Part shown: positions 37,540 through 49,410 of the stretch, piece by piece | Position numbering within the stretch: the first letter of the stretch is position 1 | Layout of the letters: each line of letters starts with the position of its first letter | Source of the DNA: Akebia trifoliata | Taxonomy: Eukaryota > Streptophyta > Magnoliopsida > Ranunculales > Lardizabalaceae | Direction of reading: 5' to 3' | Length of the DNA: 64,000 nt | Assembly: GCA_017979445.1 (NCBI GenBank) | Contig: CM030715.1 | Location: forward strand, 36,143,756 to 36,207,755 | The notes under the pieces: generated by a model | Seen by the model: the letters and a program-made list of their open reading frames with translations, nothing else | The model's database searches: none | What the model was told of the DNA's origin: nothing | Made by a program: the position numbers and the translations under genes

Positions 37540-38060
37540 TCGAATCCGATTCGAATTCGAATTCAAAAAATAGGATATTATTCGAAAATTTTAGATATCG
37601 GATTCGAATTCGAATAGTTTTATATATTTGAATCCTTATCGAATACGGATTCGAATATTAACATTTCGAATTTGATAATATCCGATTCGAAATAATATAT
37701 AATATATTTGATTTGATTTGATTAATTTATTATATAAATAATGTAATATATATTATTTATTTTATTTATTTTATTTATTTATTATATAAATAATATAATA
37801 TATAATAAATTTTTATTTAATAATGAAAAATCACTTCGATAAGGAAAAATTATGTTATATATATATATATATATAAATTATTCGAATTCTAATCGATTAT
37901 TATCTGATATCCGATAAGATAATCGGATTCGAATTCAGATAGAATTTTAAAATATTCATCGGATTCGAAATTTCGAATTTAAATTTGGATATCATATAAA
38001 AATTTCGAATTCGAATTTAGATATTACTGTATCTGAACTGATAAGTATCCATTGACAACC
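37540..38060. repeat. GAATTCGAAT-rich repeat with hAT-like right end
   Basis: Dense TTCGAATTCGAAT-type motifs around an AT-rich middle, ending in CATTGACAACCCTAAC, which resembles the right end of the hAT-like elements at 47.1 and 54.9 kb. Lies directly after the LTR element. Confidence 0.5.
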
Positions 38061-38599
38061 CTAACTTTCATAACCCAAGCCTTAATATCCTAGTTCATAT
38101 TTCTCTCTCTCTTAAGTCCATTTATTCATCCGTACGTTATTGTTAAATGGTTCCAAGAAAGAAACCTATCCTACAGTTAGTTTAATCTAAACATTGATAA
38201 TTTTTTTTATCAAAAAGTATTTGGTTCATTCTAATTTTGTATGATTAAGAATGTCTATTTTGTTACTTAAAGAGACCTCCTCTTATACAAGGAGAGGAAC
38301 AGAAAAGGCCCAAACTGTGACTAATAAAGAATGTCTTTTTAATTGTACTGTGATATATAGCGAATCAACTCTCATGCATAGCGGGATCAAGTAGTTAATC
38401 TATGCTTCTTGTTGTCATTATTTTCAGTGTACGAGGGTGTGATGGTAACAAATGAATCCAACCACAATTAATTACTTGTTGGAGGCTTAAGACTATCCTA
38501 AAGAATCAACTATTTCCTAAAATTCCCTTACACTTAGGTGTAGTCCTTTGCATTGGAGCCAACTTTCTTTGGTACATAATGAGAAATTGATTTTTTAGC

Positions 38600-38745
38600 T
38601 GACGCGGCAAAATATATGCAGTATGGATGCAGATGACATGGCAAGGGCACTGAATCAAAAGATCTTTTCTTCGGAGAAACACGTGGTAAAGATCAATGGT
38701 CCTGTGCCCTTACCCCTTTAGCCAATGTACAAAATCGTATCAATT
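38600..38745. mobile_element. Degraded member of the GGCTGATGTGGCAAG hairpin family
   Basis: GCTGACGCGGCAAAA at the left and GCCAATGTACAAAAT at the right, with the shared inner AAAGATCAATGGT block also seen at 60,555. Confidence 0.5.
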
Positions 38746-38814
38746 TATCATTATTTTATTTTTTTAATATTTGAATTTAGATTTTATTTGATAAATGGTT
38801 GTTGGCCGGTCAAT

Positions 38815-39762
38815 GATAGCCGAAATCCGAATTTGAATTCGAAAAATAAAATATTATTCAAAAAAATTTAATATTAAAGTCGGATTCAGATAATTTTAAA
38901 TATTCGATAGAGTTTCGGATACAAATTCGAATATCGATGAATTCGATTCGATAATATCAAATTCGAAATCGAAAATAAATATTATTTTATTTTTATTTTA
39001 AAATAAATGATTTTTTTTAAGGTTAGAACAATAGAACAGATTACTGACTTATCTTTCCCATTCAAGTCTTCGGGACACAAAGACCTCAGTCCTAAAGGCC
39101 TTCAACGACCTCAGTAGCTTAGCCCCTCATCGTCTCATGACCTCAGTCCCTTGCAGTCACAGCCTCATCTTTGGCATTGACGTTGGAATCTTTCTCTCTC
39201 TTCGAAAGCTCGTAACAACTTCTTCTCACTCTCTCTTCAAATTGATTTCATCTCTCTCAACGATCTTAGCAACTCAGCCCCTCATCGCCTCACAACCTCT
39301 CCTCGTCCTCATGACCTCAGTCCCTCGTTGTCACGGTCTCACCTTCGGCATCAATGTTGAAATATCTATTTCTTTCTGAAAGTTTTTAACGATTTCATCT
39401 AGGTTAAATTTCTTCTTCTTTTTCTTCTCTCTCTCCAAATTGATATATTCGTTTTTAATTTCTTTGATCATCATTTTTTGTTTAGTTGGATGACCTGCCC
39501 AATTGGAGTGGTGTTAGAAAAAGTTGGTGTGACAATATAATTTTTCTAAATACATTTAGGATAGTTTTCGAATAGTAAATAAATTTTGGATAGTTTTCGA
39601 ATTCGATTTATAATCAGATTTGAATTGAATAATATCGGATATCCGATAATTTATTTAGATATGAATTCGAATTCAAATTTGAATATCACTATTTTTTTTT
39701 ATGAATTCAAATTCAAATATAACATTATCCGATCGGATATTTATCTATTGACAGCCCTAAAT
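38815..39762. repeat. Second GAATTCGAAT-rich repeat, apparently interrupted
   Basis: Same motif family at 38,820-39,000 and 39,545-39,760, ending ATTGACAGCCCTAAA. The 39,005-39,540 part between is different CT-rich sequence with two copies of a CAGTCCCT...CTCA block, probably a later insertion. Confidence 0.4.
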
Positions 39763-39996
39763 GGCTGAATCATTATTTTAAAAAGTGAGAGAATCTCGAA
39801 AATCCAAATGTTCTGCTTTTCTATTATTTTTAGGTGAAGGGATCTATAGAGTTTGATTCTCACTTTTTATGGAAATAATTGTCTAATTCTTCAGAGATTG
39901 AGGCCATGAGAGTGCGTTCAGATATCGCTGGAACTCCCACTACCAGTTGGTAGAAAGTGTTCATACAATGGCCAGCAGGTCTTATCTGAAAAGTGG

Positions 39997-40306
39997 CACG
40001 TGTTCACTGTGCATTCTTATCGTTATCTTGTAGACGTGGTACAAGATAGCCTCGTGAAGCTTTGTTTGTCACTCGTGTCGATAAGTCCATCCACTCCAAA
40101 AATATCATTCCAAACACGTTTGGATGTCTTACACGTGTATATTGGGTGATATAATTCAGATTCGTCACTACCACGTGACAGACCACCACCGATATTTTCC
40201 TATGTGGGACCCAGCACTCCACCTCCTTGATATCGATCTATTCTCTTCCTTACTTTGAGGTGCACCTACCACCGCTGAGAACATCCTGATTATCAAGATG
40301 ACGTCA
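39997..40306. promoter_or_regulatory. Cluster of G-boxes and a TGACGTCA site
   Basis: Perfect CACGTG at 39997-40002, 40132-40137 and 40172-40177, and TGACGTCA at 40299-40306, all within 310 bp of AT-rich DNA. No gene is recognised next to it. Confidence 0.45.
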
Positions 40307-40389
40307 GTGAGGATGTTGGCTCACGTTTCGAAAGAATATTAATTTATCTAAGAAAAGCTCGTGATTGCAAAGGAAATTTTGAAAAAGAG

Positions 40390-41453
40390 ACATTAGGGTG
40401 ATTGATTCAAATTTTAAAATCTGATTCTAAAATCTGATGTATCGTTTGATTCGGATTATTAATCTGATTTTTTCATAATTAAAATCAAAATTATGTAGAA
40501 TCAGAAATAATTTTAGATTGTTTACTCTTGATTCTCACAAATTATCTACTTATGATAATCTTAAAATTTATCTTGTAAATATTAATAATAAAAATTATTA
40601 TTATTATAATGATATTAATAATATAATTATAATTATAATTAATAATAATATTAATATTAATAACAACAACAACAATAATAATAAATATTAGGGACCGACT
40701 AGTTACTCACTACTAGTAGTTAATTGCGCATCAACCTTGAAAAATTACATTTTATTTATATAACTTCTATTTTAACCTACTAATTGCACTTCATTATCAA
40801 TTACGTTGAGATTTAGTGTTATTCACTTACTCATGACTTTGTCTTCTCTACTCGTTTAAATTGTAAATATGTTTGTTATGTGACAAAGTATCCCTCACAA
40901 AAATTATTGAATTAACAATAATTTCTGTGACCATATGATTGAAGAAGAAAAACGAGAAAAAAAAGTGCAATTTTTTTATTTTAATTTGAGTGCGATCATC
41001 CAAAGGGAGAGTAAAGAGAAAATTTAAAGTGATGGTATGCAATTAGTAGATCCCTAAATATTATTATTATAATAACTAATATATAAATATAATTAACAAC
41101 AACAATAAAAAAAAAAAATTTATACAAATACAAAATCATCATAATTTTTTGGGTAATTTTACTATTTTTTTAAATGTATAATTAACTTGAAAATTAATAG
41201 AAAATGACTTAAATGTCAACTTATTCAACTCTCTCTACGCATCTTTGATTTTTTTTTCTCTAAAAATTCATTATCTTCAATTTCTGGGACATGTTTTTTT
41301 ACTCTTATTTTCATTCTCAAGAAGTACAATTGAGTAATTTTTCTACAAATTAAAATCAGTTTTCAGAAATAATGTTAGTCAAACACGATTTTGGAATCTA
41401 AAAATCAGTTTCTATAATCTAATTTTTAAAATACATAATCAAACACCCCATAG
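40390..41453. mobile_element. Possible non-autonomous DNA element, about 1.06 kb
   Basis: GGGTGATTGATTCAAATTTT and TCTGATTTT blocks at the left pair with AATCAGTTT... and ATAATCAAACACCCC at the right. The inside is AT-rich microsatellite-like sequence (ATA/TTA runs) without coding frames. Confidence 0.4.
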
Positions 41454-41934
41454 CTTTTAATTTTGGGAGGGATAATTATATATAAAAAACCAATAATAAC
41501 AATAGACAAGCCAAATATCATTTTTTGTGGTTGGATTGTAGGATATTTTTCATTTGAGATAGAAAAATTATTTTTAGAAAATTATTTCTATAAAAATATG
41601 AAATTCACACTGTTAATCATATACCACTAGATGATTAGCAAAACATAGAATTCCTGAGATCCATTTCAATAGCAAGGCCCGAAGTTTTATTTGATGGTGT
41701 AAATTTTCTATTTGTAGTGCTCCCCATATTATGCTAATTAAACGATCACTTGAGTTTACATCAAAATCTGTTGGCCCTACTTGATGCTAGCATTTTTGGT
41801 ATTTCTTATCATGATTTATTGATGAGTATCTTTCACACATTTAACCCATTTAACTTATGTAAATATTTCTATGTAGGTGGGACCTATACCCATATCACAT
41901 CACATTAGTGACTTACTTGAGAATGTATATGGTA

Positions 41935-42240
41935 TTGCATCGTCACAGTGACTGTATTTAATAACAAATTGATTTCTTTGCTCTAGTCCTCATCATGTGG
42001 GACTATATGGACTCATTTCCAATGGGGGTGGACCCATTTGAAAATAACTTCTTGGACATTGTGGTCCTTTTGTGATCTTAAGATTATGCTCAAGTGGTCG
42101 CCAAAAAATTAATGTTTTAATCATCTACTTTGGACATTTTCTTTAGTGTCACATTGCCACGTTGGATTAGATAAGGTTGGCGTGATTCAGGCCATGGGCC
42201 ATAAACCCACATATGGGTTTCATGGGCTATAACTTAGATG
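41935..42240 (+). repeat. Diverged scrap of the PGL 3' flank (remnant of an older unit)
   Basis: It matches, in order, the flank found 250-550 bp after copies A and B: a 'gga(c)tcatttc' stretch, TTGGACATTGTGGTCCT, CACATTGCCACGTTGGA, ATTCAGGCCATGGGCCATAA and CCCACATATGGG. No PGL exon is visible before it. It is more diverged than units 1 and 2 are from each other. Confidence 0.6.
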
Positions 42241-42940
42241 TTTTTTTTTTTTTTTTTTTTGGGTCCAAAACTAAATCTTCTCTGAAAAAAAACCCATTGT
42301 GTCTTCAGCTTTCCCAATTCTATCTCACGTTAATTCCATTTAGTATCAATAATTAGATTTTTCATCCTTATATAAAATTAATCTCACTTTAATTATTACA
42401 TGTTATGCCGATCTTTTTTTATTTCGTATTCTTTTGGAGTGCATTTTCATCTAGACAGATACTTCATTAATGGTGCTGGCTGCAATGGTGGGTTGTCGAA
42501 CCTTGAGTGGCAACTGATGTATCTTAATTGCTTCAACTCTTGGAGTGTCGGTGGCAAATCCTACTTTAAGGATGATGAACCAAGTCTATTCTTAGATTTA
42601 CTTAAATGTCCTAACATGTGATAGGGTGGGATGGTGTGTGCTGCCAAAGGGAAATTAGTCTCACTAAAAGGTGGGGATACTTCCTGGGGGCCCCAAAAAA
42701 AAAATGATGATTTTCTACAAAGGTTTAAAGAGAAGGTAGAAATCCTTGGACTAAAAATAATGTTGAGTATATTAAATTAATTTACTATTTGAGGTCAGGT
42801 TGAAAAGCCTAGTCGATTTGGATTAGAGAGCTAACTAGTTTGGAAAGAAAAATCAGGGATTTTAGGTTGTTGACGACAATAATATTTTGGTCTTCTAAGT
42901 CAAGGGAGGGATGGCATCTGTTTCAAATTCAAAACACAAT

Positions 42941-43017
42941 GGGGGATATAGCTCAGTTGGTAGAGTTCCAGTCTTGCAATTGGGTTGTTGCGATCACGGG
43001 TTGGATGTCTAATTGTA
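42941..43017 (+). pseudogene. trnA-UGC: Plastid DNA insert (NUPT): 5' exon of trnA-UGC and start of its intron
   Basis: The insert reads GGGGATATAGCTCAGTTGG, then the anticodon TGC (42975-42977), then the start of the plastid trnA group II intron (TTGGGTxGTTGCGAT, ACGGGTTGGATGTCTAATTG). Likeness stops at about 43,017. The 3' half of the tRNA is absent, so it cannot make a tRNA. A few substitutions (for example GAGCTCC to GAGTTCC) show that it has aged in the nucleus. Confidence 0.85.
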
Positions 43018-43800
43018 ATATTTTACCAAAAATTGAGGGGTCAGATACAATTGTCTTAAAGTTTTATGTGTTTTCAACACGAATACGCTTCTTTGGTCCG
43101 AGATATATATTATCTTGCAAGATTCTACAAAGTTGAGACTTGAGACACTATGTATAATCATCTTGTTGATGCACCATACCGAGATAACTTGATTGAGTCA
43201 TCTTGATATCTAACGAGATTTAAAACCATACCGTAATTTATCTCTTATTGGACTTAACACCACCTCATCAAGTTAAAACTAATAAATGGCAAGCTCGAAG
43301 GGCTTCCTGTTGTTCTTTCGTCTTGGTATCTTTTACCAATGAGACGGATTGACAAGTCTTCCTTAGAAAAGACTAGAGTGTTTTTCAAAAGTCACTAGTT
43401 CATGCTTCTAGTTTTGCTTGACTTCTAAGAGCAACTCAAACTAAGAGATTTAAAAAATGTCTTCAAATTGGTATCTACTTCAAAAAAAAAAAAAAAAAAA
43501 GGCTTCAAGTCACTTTTCTATTCTAACTGGTTCCGCTTTCAAATCACCATTCATTCCTTTAAAATACTATTCAAACACATTTAAAAATAAAAATAAAAAT
43601 AAATGTTGCTATAGGCATTCCAAGTTTTACTTATTATACTCCAATTAAAAGAAAAAGATAAGTGTTATTGGCACCTTAACTTTAACTTATTGCATCCCAA
43701 TTTCTTAAATTATTTATCACACCCCAATTAAAAATTAACACTCTTTGAACATTACAAAGGTCTTTCTCAATTTGATTGGATCATCTTATGTTTAATAATA

Positions 43801-44166
43801 TACATATATAGGGAAGTGTTCAAAGGCCTTAAAGAGAGCTGAACATTTTTCAAAATAGGAGTTATAAGTCTTGAAATGGATTGATTTTTTGTAAGGATGA
43901 TCTCTATGGTGAAGAGATTATCCTCACCAAAAATCATCTCATTCCCAAATTTCTAGCCCTAGTTTACAAGTTAAAGACTTATGGACTGTTCGATTTTTGT
44001 ACACCACTTTTGATGGGATTATAGGTTTCGGAATGGGCTGATTTTTTATAAGGACGATCTCCTCGTCCTAGAGATCATCCTCACAAATAATCATCCCTTT
44101 TTAAAACTTCTTACTCATACATTGAAAAAATGTTTGGCATAATGTTTGACTCTCTTTAGGACCTTA
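43801..44166. mobile_element. Hairpin-family MITE in unit 1
   Basis: It has the ACATATATAGGG start, two inner hairpins with the GGATGATCTC/GAGATCATCC core, and a TTTAGGACCTTA end. The equivalent copy in unit 2 is at about 48,689-49,050. Confidence 0.65.
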
Positions 44167-44189
44167 GTAACATCCAACATTCAAAATTT

Positions 44190-44625
44190 CAATGATGGGG
44201 GATAAGATTTGTCTTATGTGAGTAAAAAGTTTCACATTGAACTGATATTTTGTGAGGAGATCACCCTCACAAAAAATCATCCCAATTTGAAACTTTTAAC
44301 TTTAACAAAAATTAATGGTAAAAAATTGATGGTCCACAATTCTAAATAGATTTTGATGGGGGTTAAAAGTTTCAGATTGGACTGATTTTTTGTGAAGTTG
44401 ATCTTCTCACCATAGAGATCATCTTCACAAAAAATCAGCTAAATCTGAAACTTCTAACTCATATAGGATAAATATGTTGGTTCCATGTTGGTTGTGGAAC
44501 GGCCCCAATTTATTTTAAAATATTACCATTTTGATCTTCTCACCATAGAGATCATCCTCACTAAAAATCAACTAAATCCGAAACCTCTAACTCATATAGG
44601 ATAAACGTGTTGGCTCCATGTTCGT
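44190..44625. repeat. Second hairpin-repeat array in unit 1, locally duplicated
   Basis: Inner hairpins of the same family. A piece of about 100 bp is present twice (about 44,395-44,500 and 44,529-44,625), the second copy ending at the deletion junction described for unit 1. Confidence 0.6.
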
Positions 44626-44626
44626 T

Positions 44627-45095
44627 GTGTGATTGCATCTTGTATTTGATTTTTTCAATTTGTTTTTTTGTTTTGATTGTGCCTATTTTCTTAACAATTA
44701 GGTGTTATGGTTCTTTTTCAAATGATATCAAAATGGTTTTTGGCTTGCATCTTGCATTTATGTGATTGCATCTTGTAAAATCTCTGTTTTTTTTCTTTGT
44801 ATGATCGCATCTTGTAGTTGGTTTTTTTGATCTATTTTCTTGTTTCGATTGCACCTGTTTTCTTAACAATTAAGTGTTATGGCTCTTTTTCAAATGATAT
44901 CAAAATGGTTTTTGGCTTGCATCTTGTATTTGTGTGATTGCATCTTATAAAATCTCTGTGTTTTCTTTGTGTGATTGCATCTTGTATTTGATTTTTCTGA
45001 TCTGTTTTTTTGTTTCGATTGCACCTGTTTTCTTTACAATAAGGTGTTATGGATCTCTTTCGAATGATATCAAAATGGTTTTTGGCTTGGGGTTT
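44627..45095 (+). repeat. Minisatellite before PGL copy A
   Basis: About three units of the same 150-180-bp repeat as in copy B intron 2, now lying just before the only remaining exon. Confidence 0.8.
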
Positions 45096-45311
45096 TAACT
45101 CTATTGGTTTACTTTCTACGTCTTAACTAACCAATCATGGATTTGGTCACAGCTTTCCTACCGAGAATAATAAAAGAAAAGATTAAAGAGATATGAAGGC
45201 ACTTTCAAGAGTTCCATTCTTCCTACTTAAGTTAGTGTGCTTGAGTTGTATTAGTTGTTTACGTCATTATTAAAATGCGTAAAGTCACAAAGTTTTTCCT
45301 TTGTATGACAG

Positions 45312-45776
45312 GTCCCAATTCCTTCTGATAATATTAATGCCATTAATGGTACTCTCTCTGCTGAGTGTGCTGCTGATGATTATGAGAAGCGTATTAAACA
45401 TCTGGTTGACGCAAATGTGGTGGATGTATTAGCTGCTACTGGGTTTCCAAGATTTGATCTCATGCTATTGGGAATGGGTTTAGATGGTCATGTAGCATCT
45501 CTTTTCCCAGGGCATCCTCAAACCCATGAGAATAAGCGATGGGTTACATTCGATAAGCACCCAGCGCAACCTCCTTACCTGCCGAGGGTAACTCTTACCT
45601 TCCCGGTCATTAATTCATCTGCGAATATTGCACTTGTGGTAGCTGGATCTAGTATATGTGGAGTAATTAAAGGAGTGCCGAGGACGAACACTGATTTGCT
45701 TCCTGTTGAAATGATTTCACTCAAGGATGGGGAATTTACTTGGTTTTTGGACAATTCAGCAGCTTCAAAGCCATAG
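45312..45776 (+). pseudogene. 6-phosphogluconolactonase copy A, last exon only
   Basis: The last PGL exon with its upstream AG acceptor is intact and open for 154 codons, including GMGLDGHVASLFPGHP and the same C-terminal FTWFLDNSAASKP as copy B. Exons 1 and 2 are missing: the sequence upstream runs from the intronic minisatellite straight into the hairpin repeats that in unit 2 lie about 2.6 kb further away. With no SGGS segment or VDER motif, a working enzyme is not expected. Relative to copy B it keeps the AAT residues that B deleted, so it did not simply derive from present-day B. It has no disabling mutation in the exon, which implies a recent loss or transcription from elsewhere. Confidence 0.85.
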
Positions 45777-47131
45777 GACCAATGCCTGCCTTATAAATAT
45801 GTATAATGAATAAATAATTATCATCTCTGCATCTTCAAATGTTTGGCTTATAGTCAATGTTGGCATAGATGCACTAGATGGTTCTGTAATGTTTATGGTA
45901 GAATTATGTTTTATTTCCTAATGGTTATGGTTTGCGGTTAGATTTCCTTATCTCTCTATTTTCTGAAGTTTCCATATTCAAAATATGGTACATCATCACG
46001 TGCCTGTATTAAGTAACATATTGATTCCATGGTTCTATTTATGATCATATTGGACTTTTTGGACTTATTTCTTATGGGGTGTAGGACTCATTTTGCAAAT
46101 AACATTTTGGACATTGTGGTCCTATGGTGATCTTAAGACTCATTACAAGAAATGAATCATATTATTTAACTTAAAAGCAATCGCTTAAAAATTGCTATTT
46201 TATTCATTAATTTTTTTAATCCCACATTGCCACGTTGGACTAGATGAGGTTGGGGTACGTTACATGATTCAGGCCATGGGCCATAAGCCCACATATAGGC
46301 TTTGTGGAAACCATTATTTCCAAGTTTTGTCAAATCCTCTGCTAGTGCTTGCGAGCATTTTTGATAGGATTTTATTCTAATGATCGGCTTAATTATGAAG
46401 TCAATTACGATGGATATCACAAGAAGCCAACCATTTGGGTGACTTGATATTCTCATCAACTAGTGTCTCTCAATTTGATCACTTGTATCTAAAGGACTCC
46501 ACGAGTGACACACTTATAATCTAGGAAAGTATAGAGAAATCTGATTTTCTTATGCGAACCCATTCAGCCCTGGGTCGCAAAGACGATATTATTTAGCTCT
46601 TATTATCTTCCTTTCCTGCTCCTTCAAAACTTCCTCATTCAATTGTGGGTATATAAGATCATTGGATAGAGTCTAGATTTTATCAAGTTATTCAGTTAAT
46701 GCTCCTTATTTATATTTCTTTTCCATCCAACATATGAGCTTGGCTTTGGGTGTAAGGGGTGAATAAAATGCCTCAAACCAATGTTTTGAGTACCAGGCCC
46801 TATGGTGCTGAAATAGCTCATGTTGTACTCCCAGAAAAAGCTCGAAAAACTTCCAACAAAAGGATTCTCAATCGTACCAAAACCAACACATGTGGGGGAA
46901 CTCCATATTTTTAATTTGTTTACATTATTTATTGAATAATATTACAAAACAATGTTAAAGAAACCATTCATGAAAATTAATTTTTGAATAAAATATAACC
47001 ATAAGCTTTGCTCATATGTTAAACAAAGATAAAAACAAAATGGTTGGTGATGGAATCTTTGACAACCCCACGCTAAGGGCAGCGGGTCTTAGATTAAAGA
47101 AGTCAGTCTTAGTTTCTTGTGCATGCATGCA

Positions 47132-47740
47132 TAGGGGTGTCAATCCGTACCCATTTAACTGAAATCGGAATCGAATACCCCGATTCCAGATCTCTTTTTA
47201 TTGGAATCGATTAGAGCTAAGTCTAAAATGGCATTGATCTGATAGGAATCAGAACTGTTAGTTTCTTTCTAATGGATACCTACGGGACTCGGAATCGATT
47301 TATTTTGTCATTTTTTTCATATTATAAATGATTTAAGGTATTTTTTATTAAAAAATAAATACATGTTATATAAAAATTTTCAATTTTTCATATAAATTAT
47401 CCATTGAATCTTAAAATTAGTTACTCTTATAATAAAAAAATATTATTTTTAACAAAAATAAATTTTTATTTTTGAAAAAAATAATTAATTTGTATATTAA
47501 GTATAACAAATTATAACTAAGTTAACAATTTTGTTAATAATATATATATTTTAAAGAAAAAGTTTTTTTATAATGATTTGAAATACTTTTTTTCTCCTTC
47601 GAGATTTGAGAACCAAAACCGATGATTCCCCTTGATTTTCGATGGTTCCAATTCTATTTATTTTATAAACGAACTAATATAATGATTATAGTTTTAAGTT
47701 CCTTAGAAACCGAATCGGAACCGACCCATTGACACCCCTT
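47132..47740. mobile_element. Non-autonomous hAT-like element in unit 1
   Basis: It begins TAGGGGTGTCAAT and ends CATTGACACCCCT. An 8-bp duplication TGCATGCA flanks it (47124-47131 and 47741-47748). The inside is AT-rich without coding frames. Confidence 0.85.
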
Positions 47741-48688
47741 TGCATGCACTTATGAAAGATACAATAATTAATCTAATTATATAATCAACCAAAGTAGATC
47801 AGATCGATGCTAACGAATCTCACCACCAACTCATATCGAATGTAATGGATACAACCTCAAGAACGATCATAATCTAGATGAGGTCAAGAGGTAGGGCTTT
47901 CAATTGTTTTAAAGTTTTATGTGTTTTCAACACGTATATGCTTCTCTGGTCCGAGATAGCTATTGTCTCGCAAGATTATGCATAGTTGAGGCTTGAGGCA
48001 CTATGTATAACCGTCTCGTTGATGCACGATACCAAGATAACTTGAACAAGTCATCTCGATATCTAACGAGATTTAAAACCATACTGTAATTTTTCTCTTA
48101 TTGAACTTAACAACACCTCATCAAGTTAAAACTAATAAATGGCAGCCCGAAGGGCTTTCTGTTCTTCTTGTTGATTTGGTACATATAGAATTACATGGTT
48201 TAACATCTTGTCTGAGACGCTTGTCCAATTCGTCTTCATTTCTTCAATCAATGAGACGGATTGACAAGTCTTCTCAAGAAAAAACTAGAGTGTTTTCAAT
48301 AGTCACTTGTTCATTCTTCTATTGTTGCTCGACTTCTAAGAGCAATTCAAACTAAGAGCTTTAAAAAATGTCTTCAAATTGGCATCTACATCAAAATAAA
48401 GTCTCCAAGCCACTTTTCTATTCCAACAGGTTCCGCTTTCAAATCACTGAACATTATTCAAACACATTTAAAAATAACAAAAAAAATTAAGTGTTGCTAT
48501 AGGCATTCCAAGTTTTACTTATTATACTCCAATTAAGAGAAAAAGATAAGTGTTAATGGCACCCCAACTTTAACTTATTGCACTCAAATTTCTTAAATTA
48601 TTTATCACACCCTAATTAAAAATTAACACTCTTCGAACATTACTAAGGTCTTTCTATATTTGATTGGATCATCTTATGTTTAATAATA

Positions 48689-49410
48689 TACATATATAGG
48701 AGTTCAATTTGAAGCGTTCAATGACCCTAAAGAGAGCCAAACATTTTTCAAAATAGGGGTTATAAGCTTTGAAATGGATTGATTTTTTGTAAGGATGATC
48801 TCTATGGTGAAGAGATTATTCTCAACAAAAATCATCCTATTCCCAAATTTCTAACCCTAGTTTACAAGTTGAAGACTTATGGACCATCTGATTTTTGTAA
48901 ATCACTTTGATGGGGTTATAGGTTTTGGAGTGGGCTGATTTTGTAAAGACCATTTCCTCATCATAGAGATCATCCTCACACAATCATCACTTTCTAAAAC
49001 TTCTTACCCATACATTGAAAAAATGTTTGGCATAATGTTTGACTCTCTTTAGGGCCTTTGTAGCATTCAACATTCAAAATTTCAGCGTTGGGGGGACAAG
49101 ATTTGTCCTATGTGAGTAAAAAAATTTAGATTGAACTGATTTTTGTGAGGAGATCACCCTCACAAAAAATCATCCCAATTCGAAAATTTTAACTTTATCA
49201 AAAGTGATTTGCAAATTCATGATAAAAAATTGATGGTCCACAATTCTAAATAAATTTGATAGGGTTAAAAGTTTCAAATTGGACTGATTTTTTGTGAGGA
49301 TGATCTTTTCACCATTAAGATCATCCTCACAAAAAATCAGTTAAATCCGAAACTTTTAACTCATATAAGACAACGTGTTGACTTCATATTGGTTGTGGAA
49401 CACCCCCCAT
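48689..49410. repeat. Two hairpin-family repeats in unit 2
   Basis: They correspond to 43,801-44,500 in unit 1, with the same GGATGATCTC/GAGATCATCC stems. The giant foldback begins directly after them. Confidence 0.65.

Larger units (their letters stand above)
43049..47903 (+). repeat. Segmental duplication unit 1 (contains PGL copy A)
   Basis: This unit aligns along its length with 47904-55699, head to tail and adjoining. It holds, in order, a partial hAT-like MITE end, the MASSK fragment, two hairpin repeats, the intronic minisatellite, PGL copy A, its 3' flank, and a hAT-like element (47132-47740). Against unit 2 it lacks about 2.6 kb (equivalent to roughly 49,415-51,990) and a further 240 bp or so (equivalent to about 54,600-54,850). 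Confidence 0.85.

Noticed and set aside
42942..42979. A tRNA gene
   Set aside because: Only the 5' half of a plastid split tRNA is present, followed by its intron start; the 3' half is missing.
43985..44625. Regular repeats considered as a CRISPR-like array
   Set aside because: Repeats are inverted hairpins of a plant MITE family with irregular spacing, in a plant nuclear context.
46166..46459. 97-residue minus-strand frame, with a 98-residue relative at 53,668-53,964
   Set aside because: The likeness comes from the segmental duplication of non-coding 3' flank; no domain, and the related scrap at 42 kb does not keep the frame.
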